Source: Chryseobacterium sp.
GTDB lineage: Bacteria > Bacteroidota > Bacteroidia > Flavobacteriales > Weeksellaceae
Assembly: GCF_019236175.1 (NCBI RefSeq)
Contig: NZ_JAFAJM010000015.1
Coordinates: forward strand, 1 to 64,000
Length of the DNA stretch: 64,000 bases
Direction of reading: 5' to 3'
The notes beneath the pieces are model-generated. The model ran no database searches. It saw only the letters and a list, made by a program, of their open reading frames with translations, and was not told the DNA's origin. The position numbers and the translations under genes are program-made. This document shows, piece by piece, positions 17,458-25,973 of this stretch (positions are counted from its first letter, which is position 1; the number at the start of each line of letters is the position of its first letter).

Positions 17458-17742
17458 TTAGCAAGTAGTACCACAGTTAAGTAATCTGATGTGGATTACA
17501 CCATTGATTACACACTGAGTCTGGCATAATGTCTGTCCTACTAAAGTACCGGTAGCTCCTAGAGCTCCACCTACTGTAGAACCTACTCCACCAACTACTC
17601 CACCAACGATAGTACCCACACCACCAACTACTCCTCCGATTACACCACCTAGACCTCCGATTAGGCCTCCGATTGGATCAAGTAATCCGTTTCCTGAAAT
17701 AGTTTTTAATTCGTTTCTGTCTAATTTTTTTAAGTTTTTCAT
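17458..17742 (-). CDS. Bacteriocin-like peptide with glycine-zipper core and Cys pairs
   Basis: The peptide has 94 residues. The leader MKNLKKLDRNELKTISGNG is the type found on many Chryseobacterium bacteriocin-like precursors, in which cleavage falls after a GG/GN-like doublet near residues 17-19. The core has GG repeats every 3-4 residues from 25 to 60 (GGLIGGLGGVIGGVVGGVG and so on), a glycine-zipper pattern that favours membrane insertion. The tail has Cys73, Cys77, Cys90 and Cys94, which could form disulfides or thioether links. No processing peptidase, modification enzyme or immunity gene lies next to it. It has its own terminator. Antimicrobial activity is inference. Confidence 0.7.
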   Translation of the reverse strand: MKNLKKLDRNELKTISGNGLLDPIGGLIGGLGGVIGGVVGGVGTIVGGVVGGVGSTVGGALGATGTLVGQTLCQTQCVINGVIHIRLLNCGTTC

Positions 17743-18122
17743 AACTATAATTTTATATGATTAATACATCTCGAAGATAGGAATAATATTCATATAATGG
17801 TATCTTTTTTTGAAAAAATTAATAAAACATTTATATAATTTAATATTTCATTAATATAAAGGTTATTTTATAAAAAAATCATTTAGCTTTATATCTGGTT
17901 GATTTTCTAAAAGTTAAAAAACATATGTCAAATTAATAAATTTGGAGTTATTAATTTTAAATCAAATATTGTTTTTTAATGAATATTCTTCAAATGCTAT
18001 GAAGCTTGGTTTTAGGAAGGAATTTGCGGGAAAATGAATGCTTTTTTGAACTGAGAAATTGCTGAAATTGCTGTTAAAAATTCAATTTTCCAAATTTCCT
18101 CTGGTAAAACGTTCTCTGATTA
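17743..18122. other. AT-rich intergenic region between divergent genes
   Basis: Nothing coding is seen. TATCTTCG at about 17774-17781 on the minus strand is one mismatch from the -7 consensus and may serve the bacteriocin-like gene. The rest is A/T-rich with no strong hairpin. Confidence 0.4.
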
Positions 18123-18152
18123 TTGATAACGGGCCCAAATTTTGTATTTTTG
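18123..18152 (+). promoter_or_regulatory. Consensus promoter of the XRE/S24 regulator
   Basis: TTG at 18123-18125, a 19-nt spacer and TATTTTTG at 18145-18152. It overlaps an in-frame TTG at 18142, which argues for the ATG at 18169 as the start. Confidence 0.7.
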
Positions 18153-18168
18153 TGGCATATTTCTATCA

Positions 18169-18951
18169 ATGTCAATTTTTTCAAATAATATACGCTTTTT
18201 AAGAGCCAGGAGAAAACTCTCCCAACAAAATGTAGCCGATGAATTAGCGATTTCCAGAGTAAGATATTCTAAATATGAGAACGGAATATCCGAGCCGCCT
18301 ATTGAGCTTCTGATCAGGATATCCAAATATTTTCACGTCAGTATCGATCTTCTTTTATCTGTAGATATAGAAAAACATCCGATGGATGATATGCTAAAGC
18401 TTCCGGATAACAGAATTGTACTTCCGGTAGCAGTAGATAATTATGGAAATGATACTATAGAAATTATTCCTCAGAAAGCATCTATGGGATATCTTGAAGG
18501 GTATAGTGATATAGAATATATTGAAAGTCTTCAGCGGATCGCCCTTCCGTTTTTAAATAATGGAAAATACAGAGCCTTCCCTGCTGATGGAGATTCTATG
18601 CCACCCTTTAGAAGCGGATCTTATATTGTAGGAAAATACGTAGAAGGAATCAACGAATTAAAGCCCGGAAAAACATACGTTTTTGTGACTTTAAATGACG
18701 GGATTACTTACAAGCGTTTTAAAGAAAGAAAAGAAAATGCAATCAGTGTAAGCGCTGATAACTCATTTTATGAACCTTATGATATTCCGTTTGAGGAGGT
18801 GGTAGAGATCTGGCAGTATGCTTCAGGAATTTTTCCGGAAGACTTTGAACCCGGAGATTATGAAAGCTATAATTTTAAAGAAATGTTCCGTGAAATAAGA
18901 CAGGATATCAGAGAACTTGACCGTAAAGTTGCCGGACGACGACGAAAATGA
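18169..18951 (+). CDS. XRE-type regulator with S24 (LexA/CI-like) domain
   Basis: The protein has 260 residues. The Cro/CI-type helix-turn-helix is at about 6-62 (RKLSQQNVADELAISRVRYSKYENG). The C-terminal S24-like domain has GDSM with Ser143 and a YKRF Lys at 182, the usual Ser-Lys dyad. At the place where related repressors carry the Ala-Gly self-cleavage site, this one has KASMGYLEGY (M106-G107). Damage-induced autocleavage may therefore be altered. It stands alone between two promoters and terminators; no prophage genes are near, so it is probably a host stress regulator. Confidence 0.8.
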   Translation: MSIFSNNIRFLRARRKLSQQNVADELAISRVRYSKYENGISEPPIELLIRISKYFHVSIDLLLSVDIEKHPMDDMLKLPDNRIVLPVAVDNYGNDTIEIIPQKASMGYLEGYSDIEYIESLQRIALPFLNNGKYRAFPADGDSMPPFRSGSYIVGKYVEGINELKPGKTYVFVTLNDGITYKRFKERKENAISVSADNSFYEPYDIPFEEVVEIWQYASGIFPEDFEPGDYESYNFKEMFREIRQDIRELDRKVAGRRRK

Positions 18952-18981
18952 GCCTGATCAGGATCTTAATTATATATAATG

Positions 18982-19018
18982 AATACTGCCGGTTCGCTTT
19001 AAGAACCGGCAGTATTTG
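18982..19018. terminator. Bidirectional terminator
   Basis: A 14-bp perfect stem (18982-18995 with 19003-19016) and 7-nt loop between the convergent XRE/S24 and xth genes. Confidence 0.85.
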
Positions 19019-19033
19019 TAGTAAAAGTGTATA

Positions 19034-19810
19034 TCAATCTCGGTCCAGCTGAATCCAAACCGGAGCATGGTCGCTGCTCTTTTCCCATCCCCGGACATGG
19101 GTGTCTACTCCACCCGATTTGAGCTGAGAACTTAGATAAGGACTTAATAAAATATGATCCAGCCGTATTCCTGCATTCCGGTCGTAAGCCTTGTATAAAT
19201 AATCCCAGAAAGTATAGATCTTATCATCAGGATAAAGCTTCCGGATGGAATCCAGCCAGCCTTTTTTCTGCAGTTCCTTATATGCTTTTCTGACTTCGGT
19301 TCTGTACAGGGCGTCATTTTCCCAGCGTTCAGGCCTGTACACGTCTTCAGGCTCAGGAATAATGTTGAAATCTCCGATTAGAATTGCCGGAAGTTCCATC
19401 CTGATCAGTTCATCGGCTCTTTTTTTTAGACGTTTAATCCATGAGAGTTTATAATCGAATTTAGGTCCCGGATAAGGATTTCCATTAGGAAGATAAAAAC
19501 AGCATATCACCATCTGATCAACAATAGCTTCCAGATATCTGCTTTGAAGGTCTTCATCATCCCCTGGTAAAGACCGTTGTACTTCTGTGATTTCCAGATT
19601 TTTAGTCAGTATTGCAACTCCGTTCCAGCTTTTCTGCCCTTTCCATAAGGCCTGATAGCCTGCTTCATTGATTTCTTTTACAGGAAAGCGTTCCTGGGGA
19701 GCCTTAAGTTCCTGAAGACATACCATATCAGGCGATGCTTCTTTAAGCCACTGTAAGAGTACGGGGAGCCGACCGTTAACTCCGTTGACATTATAGGTTG
19801 CTATTTTCAT
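19034..19810 (-). CDS. xth: Exodeoxyribonuclease III
   Basis: The protein has 258 residues. This AP endonuclease/3'-5' exonuclease of the EEP superfamily works in base-excision repair. Signature segments are MKIATYNVNGVNGR, MVCLQELKA (catalytic Glu), LIGDFNIIPEPEDVY, GIRLDHILLSPYL and the C-terminal SDHAPVWIQL. The length is normal for XthA. It is a single gene with terminators on both sides. Confidence 0.92.
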   Translation of the reverse strand: MKIATYNVNGVNGRLPVLLQWLKEASPDMVCLQELKAPQERFPVKEINEAGYQALWKGQKSWNGVAILTKNLEITEVQRSLPGDDEDLQSRYLEAIVDQMVICCFYLPNGNPYPGPKFDYKLSWIKRLKKRADELIRMELPAILIGDFNIIPEPEDVYRPERWENDALYRTEVRKAYKELQKKGWLDSIRKLYPDDKIYTFWDYLYKAYDRNAGIRLDHILLSPYLSSQLKSGGVDTHVRGWEKSSDHAPVWIQLDRD

Positions 19811-19902
19811 CGTGAATCTGTTAAGATAAAGGGTATTTTATAAGCGGCAATAAGTATTCCGTTTATACATTATAAAATGCAGTGTAACGGATTACAATAA
19901 AA

Positions 19903-19930
19903 AAGTACCATATCTGATTATATGGTACTT
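19903..19930. terminator. Hairpin terminator before xth
   Basis: An 11-bp perfect stem (19903-19913 with 19920-19930) with T runs on both strands. It probably backs up the terminator at 19999-20027. Confidence 0.65.
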
Positions 19931-19998
19931 ACGAAAAAAATCGCTGAATATGTGTTTTTTTAAGGCCTGAACGAATCATCAAATAGTTTGTGATAAAA

Positions 19999-20027
19999 GC
20001 CCTTTTCCGGCATACCCGGAAAAGGGC
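19999..20027 (-). terminator. Terminator of the ferritin-like gene pair
   Basis: A 12-bp GC-rich perfect stem (19999-20010 with 20016-20027) lies 18 bp past the stop codon, followed by TTTTA on the minus strand. Confidence 0.8.
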
Positions 20028-20044
20028 ACACCATTCAATCACAA

Positions 20045-20860
20045 CTATACAATGAACAGGGATGCGATAGTCTGGGCATCGCTGCCACTTAATATCTCGT
20101 CATAAGCTGCAGATCCTGCTGCAGCACCAAATAAGGTAGATGTATTGTATCCGGCTTGATTTACATTATCTTCTCCGGCATAGACAGGATTTGTGGCTGA
20201 AGGCATATTTCCTCCGTCGGCAAGCTCTATCCAGCCTTTATTACCCCGCATTCTTCTCACCTGTGAGGCATGTCTTGCTTCAACGGAATGGATCTGCAAA
20301 GCGGCCTGGAGGACTACTTTGTTGGACATTACATTTCCTGCCTGTCCTTTATATGCTCTTACTCCAGTATCTTCAAAAGCCTGAGACAGGATAAGAAACT
20401 GATTATAATCGGTAAATGGAGAAAATTTACCATTTGATGTAAAGTCAAAAGTAGGTTTATTACCGGGGGTTGTCCCTAAAGAAGTAAGGGTGCTTTTCAG
20501 AAAACTGACATGAGCAGATTCGTGTTTGGAAATTTGCATAAAAACAGTTCTGTCTGCATTGGGAATTAATCCGGGCGTAGATAATCCGATACTATAGTAT
20601 TCATTTTCAAGATATTCCAGTACTAATGCCAGTTGTAAGGCATCAGTCAGGGTACTTTTTAAAGCTGTTCCGGTTATTTGTGTATTGACAGGTTCTGCTT
20701 TTGCTGACGTAGCCATTAAGGTTCCTAATCCAAGAGGAACGGCTGCTGCCGCTGCTTTTTTACCAAATACAGACAGATTGGAAATTGTTTCCAGTCGTGA
20801 TGCTTCTGTTGTGAAAAACTTATCGTGAGAAAGCTTATCTAATAGTTTAAGAATGTTCAT
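20045..20860 (-). CDS. Ferritin-like domain protein (Ferritin_2 family)
   Basis: The protein has 271 residues. After a long N-terminal segment with a hydrophobic signal-like stretch (about 33-55, ending TSAKA), a four-helix ferritin-like domain shows the carboxylate/His set: LEYLENEYY, KHESAHVSFL, AFEDTGVRAYKG and VEARHASQVRRMRG. Relatives are bacterial homologues of plant desiccation-related protein PCC13-62. Iron binding or oxidation is likely but unproven. It is 24 bp downstream of a paralogous gene in the same direction. Confidence 0.8.
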   Translation of the reverse strand: MNILKLLDKLSHDKFFTTEASRLETISNLSVFGKKAAAAAVPLGLGTLMATSAKAEPVNTQITGTALKSTLTDALQLALVLEYLENEYYSIGLSTPGLIPNADRTVFMQISKHESAHVSFLKSTLTSLGTTPGNKPTFDFTSNGKFSPFTDYNQFLILSQAFEDTGVRAYKGQAGNVMSNKVVLQAALQIHSVEARHASQVRRMRGNKGWIELADGGNMPSATNPVYAGEDNVNQAGYNTSTLFGAAAGSAAYDEILSGSDAQTIASLFIV

Positions 20861-20884
20861 AATACAAGTTTTTAAGATGAATGA

Positions 20885-21598
20885 TTAATTGATACCTCTT
20901 TCTTTCCATGTAAAGCGGGTTTTAATAAACCCTCCGGCGGCCATTACAATATCCTTCGGCTCTTTGGCAACATCAAGCCCATTGGCGTCCACAACATCAT
21001 CTCCTGAAAAATCAGCAGATCCGGGGTTGATAAGATTTCTGATCGCGGAGGCATGTCTGGCTTCTACGGAAACTATTTTCCCTGCAATAACCAGATAAGC
21101 TGCATTGGTAATGTATTTTCCGGCACCATTATAGGCTGCTACTCCGGTATCTTCCAGTGCTTTTGCTGTCGCCAGTACAGAATTTCTGTCGTTAAAGTTT
21201 ACATTGGGGTACTGGAATTCGAGTTTGGGAAGTACATTTTGAGTAGCACTGCTGATGGCTGCTTTAAAAAAGTCTCTGTGAATCACCTCGTGATGATAAA
21301 GGTCTGTAAATACCTCTTTTTCAATACTGGAAATTCCGGTATAAAAATTATTAACGACTTTGGTATAAAAATCGGCTTCAAGCTGCTCAAGAGCATAGGC
21401 ATAATTTAAAATTCCTACATCACCTGTGCCTAAATCAAAAATCTGGCTGTTATCGATCATCTGAAAATCATTATCATCGTCACAACCTATCACGGTAAGC
21501 CCTGCAATGGCCAGTCCTACTCCACTCAGTTTTAAAAAGTTTCTTCTGCTTGTATCAAGAGTTGCTCCCTGATTAGAAACATGAATCGTTTTTTTCAT
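20885..21598 (-). CDS. Tat-exported ferritin-like lipoprotein
   Basis: The protein has 237 residues from the ATG at 21598; a longer frame begins at 21649 but overlaps the upstream hairpin. The N-terminus has a twin-arginine motif SRRNFLKLSG followed by a hydrophobic stretch and a lipobox (VIGC), so a folded, metal-loaded lipoprotein is expected. The ferritin-like helices carry LEQLEADFY, YHHEVIHRDFF, ALEDTGVAAYNG and VEARHASAIRNL. It is the paralogue and operon partner of the next gene. Confidence 0.82.
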   Translation of the reverse strand: MKKTIHVSNQGATLDTSRRNFLKLSGVGLAIAGLTVIGCDDDNDFQMIDNSQIFDLGTGDVGILNYAYALEQLEADFYTKVVNNFYTGISSIEKEVFTDLYHHEVIHRDFFKAAISSATQNVLPKLEFQYPNVNFNDRNSVLATAKALEDTGVAAYNGAGKYITNAAYLVIAGKIVSVEARHASAIRNLINPGSADFSGDDVVDANGLDVAKEPKDIVMAAGGFIKTRFTWKERGIN

Positions 21599-21639
21599 AA
21601 TATTAATTTTTAAGTGTTTGATTACGGGATAAGAATAAA

Positions 21640-21668
21640 AAAACAGCATATTGAAAACATGCTGTTTT
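21640..21668 (-). terminator. Terminator after the fasciclin gene
   Basis: AAAACAGCAT (21640-21649) pairs with ATGCTGTTTT (21659-21668), followed on the minus strand by seven Ts. It may be partial read-through into the ferritin-like pair. Confidence 0.75.
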
Positions 21669-21681
21669 ATCTTTTCAGGAT

Positions 21682-22251
21682 CTATGGCATTAAAACAGTA
21701 TCGATAACATGGATCACTCCGTTGGACTGATTCACATCGGCAATTGTTACTTTGGCATTATTTCCTTTGGCATCTTTTATATAAAGGTCTTTTCCTTTTG
21801 TCCAGAATGTAAGCTCTTCACCCTGCACTGTTTTCATCATGCTTTTTCCGTTTCCGGCTTTTACGGCGGCCCATATTTCTTTAGCACTGTATTTTCCCGG
21901 AAGAACATGATAGGTTAAAATGCTTGTAAGCATTGCTTTATTCTCAGGTTTCACAAGATTCTCTACGGTTCCTTTCGGAAGTTTTGCAAATGCGGCATCT
22001 GTAGGTGCCAATACGGTGAAGGGGCCTTTTCCTTCTAATGTTTCTACGAGTCCTGCTGCTTTTACAGCGGCTACAAGTGTTTTGTGGTCTTTAGAGTTTA
22101 CTGCGTTTTCAATAATGTTTTTAGAAGGATACATCATAGCGCCTCCTACCATTACTGTTTTTTCTTTCATCGTTTGTGCAGTTACCTTCCCGCCGAAAGC
22201 GAATGATAAAGCTACCATTGCTAAAACTGTGATTTTTGATCGTGTGTTCAT
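21682..22251 (-). CDS. Secreted fasciclin (FAS1) domain protein
   Basis: The protein has 189 residues. A signal peptide (about 1-25, ending GKVTAQ) precedes one FAS1 domain at about 45-188. The H1 motif is FTVLAPTDAAFAKLP and the closing motif NGVIHVIDTVLMP, both canonical. FAS1 proteins act in adhesion and extracellular matrix. It lies between msrB and the ferritin-like pair, all on the minus strand, next to an ECF sigma/anti-sigma pair that may control the group. Confidence 0.88.
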   Translation of the reverse strand: MNTRSKITVLAMVALSFAFGGKVTAQTMKEKTVMVGGAMMYPSKNIIENAVNSKDHKTLVAAVKAAGLVETLEGKGPFTVLAPTDAAFAKLPKGTVENLVKPENKAMLTSILTYHVLPGKYSAKEIWAAVKAGNGKSMMKTVQGEELTFWTKGKDLYIKDAKGNNAKVTIADVNQSNGVIHVIDTVLMP

Positions 22252-22367
22252 TGTATTATTTTTTAAAATTAGTTATTGGTAATTTGTGTTCTTACTGTCA
22301 TTTACGAGCCCGGTTTTATTTTAGATTGAAAAAAAATAAAAAAAATATTTAAATCACTGCAAATCAG

Positions 22368-22889
22368 TTATTTATTTTTTCGCATCGGAATAAAATCAAG
22401 GCATACAGAGTTCATGCAAAACCTTTTTCCGGTTGGTTTGGGACCGTCATCAAACATATGTCCGAGATGAGAACCACATCTGCCGCATAAAACTTCAGTG
22501 CGGGTCATATTGTAAGAAGTATCTTTTCTGTATTGGACACTGTTTTTACGGACCGGCTGATAAAACGAAGGCCATCCACAGGTTGTAGCAAATTTGGAAG
22601 TTGAAAGAAACAGGGCATTTCCACAGACTGCGCAATAATAAGTTCCTCTTTCATCAAACTCATCGTATTTTCCGGTGAATGCCGTTTCTGTAGCTCCTTC
22701 TCTTGCCACCTGGTAGAGTTCGGGTTTTAAAATCTTTTTCCATTCTGAATTACTTACTTTCAGTGGATTTACTGCGGTATGTGAGTAATAAGGATTTTTA
22801 ATTTTAAAATGATCCGACTGAGCTTTATAATTTCCGCTGATTATCGCAGCAGAGACTAGCAGAATTGCTTTTAATATTAAATTTTTCAT
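22368..22889 (-). CDS. msrB: Exported peptide-methionine (R)-S-oxide reductase
   Basis: The protein has 173 residues. It reduces methionine-R-sulfoxide in damaged proteins. The zinc site is C86-x2-C89 and C135-x2-C138; the catalytic Cys158 is in RFCMNSVC, with GWPSFY and GSHLGHMFDDGP nearby. An N-terminal signal peptide (about 1-23) sends it to the periplasm, unlike cytosolic MsrB. It is divergent from the sigma factor gene. Confidence 0.9.
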   Translation of the reverse strand: MKNLILKAILLVSAAIISGNYKAQSDHFKIKNPYYSHTAVNPLKVSNSEWKKILKPELYQVAREGATETAFTGKYDEFDERGTYYCAVCGNALFLSTSKFATTCGWPSFYQPVRKNSVQYRKDTSYNMTRTEVLCGRCGSHLGHMFDDGPKPTGKRFCMNSVCLDFIPMRKNK

Positions 22890-22934
22890 ATTTATTTTCT
22901 TATATTTTCCTTAAAATCATATACGAAACAAAAG

Positions 22935-23546
22935 ATGATCAGGTTTTTGTTGAGTATATATATAATTTTATTACATTTGGGTAGAAAAACAAAAGCTATT
23001 AAAACAACTTATACGGAAGAGGAACTTATCGTTTTACTCAAAGAAAAAAACGAAAATGGTTTTCATTATTTATATGACCATTATTCCGGTGCGTTGTATG
23101 GGATTATCCTTCGTATTGTTCAGTCTAAAGAATATACTGAAGAGGTTATTCAGGATGTTTTTGTTAAAATATGGAATTCTATCCATCAATATGATTCTTC
23201 TAAAGGGCGGTTTTATACCTGGATGATAAATATTGCCAGAAATACGGCAATAGATTATTTAAAATCAAAAGGATTTCAAAATGAACTTAAAAACCAACCG
23301 CTTCCCGATTTCGTATATAATTCTGCGGAACTTTCCACGACCGATAATTCATCCGACTATATCGGTTTCAATAATGTGCTTGGAGGTCTGGAAGTAGATA
23401 AACAGGAACTGATCAATATGGCTTATTATCAGGGGTATACCCAACACGAAATCTCTGAAAAGCTGAAGATACCGCTGGGAACGGTAAAGACTAAAATGCG
23501 GAATGCGCTGATGAAATTAAAGGATTTGTTAAAAGATTATCAATAA
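22935..23546 (+). CDS. ECF-type RNA polymerase sigma factor
   Basis: Up to 203 residues. Region 2 has FHYLYDHYSGALYGIILRIV, VIQDVFVKIW and GRFYTWMINIARNTAIDYLKSK. Region 4 has YYQGYTQHEISEKLKIPLGTVKTKMRNALMKL. It directs RNA polymerase to stress or envelope promoters under control of the anti-sigma factor encoded 1 bp downstream. The start is uncertain: the first 14 codons are atypically hydrophobic, and a consensus promoter (22950-22979) lies inside them. A downstream non-ATG start is possible. Confidence 0.85.
   Translation: MIRFLLSIYIILLHLGRKTKAIKTTYTEEELIVLLKEKNENGFHYLYDHYSGALYGIILRIVQSKEYTEEVIQDVFVKIWNSIHQYDSSKGRFYTWMINIARNTAIDYLKSKGFQNELKNQPLPDFVYNSAELSTTDNSSDYIGFNNVLGGLEVDKQELINMAYYQGYTQHEISEKLKIPLGTVKTKMRNALMKLKDLLKDYQ
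22950..22979 (+). promoter_or_regulatory. Consensus promoter inside the first codons of the sigma gene
   Basis: TTG at 22950-22952, a 19-nt spacer and TACATTTG at 22972-22979. If used, transcription starts near 22986, after the ATG at 22935. Confidence 0.55.
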
Positions 23547-23547
23547 A

Positions 23548-24354
23548 TTGAACACTAAAGAATACATATCATCCGGGATCATAGAATCTTATATTCTAGG
23601 GCATGCTTCTTCTGAGGAAGCAGGTATTTTGGAGTGTGTGATGAAGAATAATGCTGAAGTAAAAGAAGCTTTTGAAGAAGCTCAGAAAACTTTGGAATAT
23701 CTGGCTACTGTTCAGGCAGTAACACCTCCGAATGATTTGAAATCTAAGATCTGGAATAAAATTCAACAGGAACAATCTGTTGAGGAAATACCTTCTATTC
23801 CGATACAAACTCCTGTAACAAACGACCAGAGAGAAATTAAAAAGCAGGGAAATAACATCTGGAAAACCTATGCAGCAGCAGCCTCTGTCTTGCTTCTAGT
23901 AAGTATTGCAGGAAATTTATTTTGGATGAACAGTCAGTCTGCAAACCAACAGGAAATGACGAAACTGATAGCAGAAAAACAGACTCAGGATGCAGCGATG
24001 CAAAAGATAAACGTGAAGTTAGATATGTTTTCTAATCCGGATATGCAGATGGTAATGTTAAAAGGGGTGGAAAAACATCAGGATGCAAAAGCAATGGTAT
24101 TTTGGGATAAAAAGACAAAAGCCGTGTATCTTAATGCTGAAAAGTTACCAAAAGCTCCGGAAGGCATGCAGTATCAGCTTTGGGCAATTGAAGACGGAAA
24201 ACCGGTTAGTGCGGGAATGTATACGCTGGATAAAGACAGTCAGATTGCATTGGCTACTGTTCCAAAAGCACAGGCTTTTGCCATTACTCTTGAAAAAGAA
24301 GGCGGAAGTACCGTCCCTACTATGGAAAATATGTATGTAATGGGAGGAGTATAG
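23548..24354 (+). CDS. Anti-sigma factor (RskA-type)
   Basis: The protein has 268 residues from a TTG start one base after the sigma gene stop; translational coupling is likely. The N-terminal cytosolic part (about 1-100) resembles a zinc-less anti-sigma domain. One membrane helix is at about 108-126 (TYAAAASVLLLVSIAGNLFW). The periplasmic RskA domain contains AVYLNAEKLPKAPEGMQYQLWAIEDGKPVSAGMY and ends with MYVMGGV. It sequesters the sigma factor until an envelope signal releases it. Confidence 0.87.
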   Translation: MNTKEYISSGIIESYILGHASSEEAGILECVMKNNAEVKEAFEEAQKTLEYLATVQAVTPPNDLKSKIWNKIQQEQSVEEIPSIPIQTPVTNDQREIKKQGNNIWKTYAAAASVLLLVSIAGNLFWMNSQSANQQEMTKLIAEKQTQDAAMQKINVKLDMFSNPDMQMVMLKGVEKHQDAKAMVFWDKKTKAVYLNAEKLPKAPEGMQYQLWAIEDGKPVSAGMYTLDKDSQIALATVPKAQAFAITLEKEGGSTVPTMENMYVMGGV

Positions 24355-24376
24355 TTGTATTCCCCATATAATAAAG

Positions 24377-24406
24377 AAAAAGAGGTCCGCAAGTACCTCT
24401 TTTTTT
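24377..24406 (+). terminator. Terminator of the sigma/anti-sigma operon
   Basis: AAAAAGAGGT (24377-24386) pairs with ACCTCTTTTT (24395-24404), followed by a T run. Confidence 0.8.
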
Positions 24407-24429
24407 GTAAGGTGAGTGTAATATAAAAA

Positions 24430-24476
24430 AACAGACTACTTAAGTATTGATTATCATTACTTTTGAGTAGTCTGTT
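24430..24476 (-). terminator. Terminator of the alkaline phosphatase gene
   Basis: An 11-bp perfect stem (24430-24440 with 24466-24476), followed on the minus strand by a T run. Confidence 0.75.
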
Positions 24477-24532
24477 CTAAAAAACCTGAATAAAAATGTT
24501 AAATGTGTGTGTTAAAAAAAATAATTTCCGGT

Positions 24533-25927
24533 TTATATCGGTGATGCTTTGAGCATTAAGTCATGTAAATCTGTATTTTTAATAAAAGGCTGTAAAGATT
24601 CACTTCCGGGGCCATAGGCTGCCGCTTCCACATAATCCCCCGAATGATCCATACTGATCCAGCCCACAGAATTTCGGCTTTTCTGGATATCGGAATACAG
24701 CTTGAAAGGCAGTTTTTTATAATTATAAAGTCCTTCTTCTTTTTCAAGGCCGTTGTAAAAACTCAGCAAATGTTTGGCTTCCTCATCATTCAGGGCAAGT
24801 TTGTTTCCTTCGTAGATCCAGTCTTTAATGTCTTTCAGAGAAAAGTCTTTATGAATCTTATTCAGTATATACTCATTTGTATATTTATAATCTGAAATGC
24901 TGTTGAAATTTTTGGTAGCGTCTGCTCCATAGATTGTTCCCGGATTGGCATTCCCATGATCGGTTGTAATAATGACGAGTGTATTTCCGTCTTTTTCGGC
25001 AAAATCAAGTACCGTTTTTATAGCTTCATCGAAGGCAAGCTGATCGTGAATTAAAGCAGCTACATCATTGGCATGTGCAGACCAGTCTACTTTTCCGCCT
25101 TCTATCTGAAGAACGAATCCTCCCGGATGATCTTTCATCTGGTCAATAGCTGTTTTAGCCATATCTGCCAATGTAGGTGTATTTTTAAAATCAGCAAGGT
25201 GGGTTCTGTCAATACTGTACGGAAGTGCTCCTGTATTGAAAATTCCTAATATTTTTTCTCCCTTTTTCAGGTTTTGAAGATCAGTACGTTCTTTAAGCAC
25301 CTGATATCCTTTTTTCCTGTAAACGGCATAGAGATCTTTTTTATCTTCCCGTTTTTCAGGATTAAGGAATTCATCTCCTCCGCCCATTAAAACGTCTAAT
25401 CCCAGTTCAGCATACATTTCTGCAATCTGAGGCTCTGCATTTCGCTGGGCAGAATTAACACAGAATCCTGCAGGGGTAGCATGGGTAATTGTTACTGTTG
25501 TCACACAACCGGCTTTCTTTCCTGCATTTTTAAATTTTTGCCATATAGGAAGGTGCTTTTCACCATTAGCTCCTATATTAAGTACTCCGTTTTTCACTCT
25601 GATTCCGCCGCCGAAAGCTGAACTGGCTGCTGCCGAATCGGTGACTATCGAACTGGCTGAAGCGGTATCCATTAATGCCCGTGTCACTTTTTTCTCATGA
25701 TAGAGATTCATCCAGTTGCTTTGTTTGCCTAAAATATTTCTTGAATACAGATCTGCCATTGAAAGTGTTCCCAGGCTCATTCCGTCGCTCACCATAAATA
25801 TGATATTTTTTGCGTTTCCGTTATGCTGGTTTTCTACTCTCTTATTTGAACTCCATAATTCAAGAGGAGAAATTGTAAAAAGTCCGGATAATAATGCTGA
25901 TCCTTTTAGAAATTTACGTCTGTCCAT
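24533..25927 (-). CDS. phoA: Alkaline phosphatase
   Basis: The protein has 464 residues. It is a zinc/magnesium phosphomonoesterase of the alkaline phosphatase superfamily. A Tat signal MDRRKFLKGS begins it. FMVSDGMS (Asp48) and the nucleophile loop VTDSAAASSAFGGG (Ser98) are clear, as are the metal ligands in EGGKVDWSAHAND, TTDHGN and MDHSGDYVEA. It lies in the metal-homeostasis block. A site 46 bp upstream matches the Zur-type operator at all but one position, so zinc status may set expression of this zinc enzyme. Confidence 0.9.
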   Translation of the reverse strand: MDRRKFLKGSALLSGLFTISPLELWSSNKRVENQHNGNAKNIIFMVSDGMSLGTLSMADLYSRNILGKQSNWMNLYHEKKVTRALMDTASASSIVTDSAAASSAFGGGIRVKNGVLNIGANGEKHLPIWQKFKNAGKKAGCVTTVTITHATPAGFCVNSAQRNAEPQIAEMYAELGLDVLMGGGDEFLNPEKREDKKDLYAVYRKKGYQVLKERTDLQNLKKGEKILGIFNTGALPYSIDRTHLADFKNTPTLADMAKTAIDQMKDHPGGFVLQIEGGKVDWSAHANDVAALIHDQLAFDEAIKTVLDFAEKDGNTLVIITTDHGNANPGTIYGADATKNFNSISDYKYTNEYILNKIHKDFSLKDIKDWIYEGNKLALNDEEAKHLLSFYNGLEKEEGLYNYKKLPFKLYSDIQKSRNSVGWISMDHSGDYVEAAAYGPGSESLQPFIKNTDLHDLMLKASPI

Positions 25928-25973
25928 ATCCTATAAAAATAATGCTGCAAGTTATTGTATTTATCATTCTATC

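Noticed and set aside
18169..18951. Prophage indicated by the CI-like repressor
   Set aside because: No integrase, structural or lysis genes are near; the neighbours are ordinary chromosomal genes.
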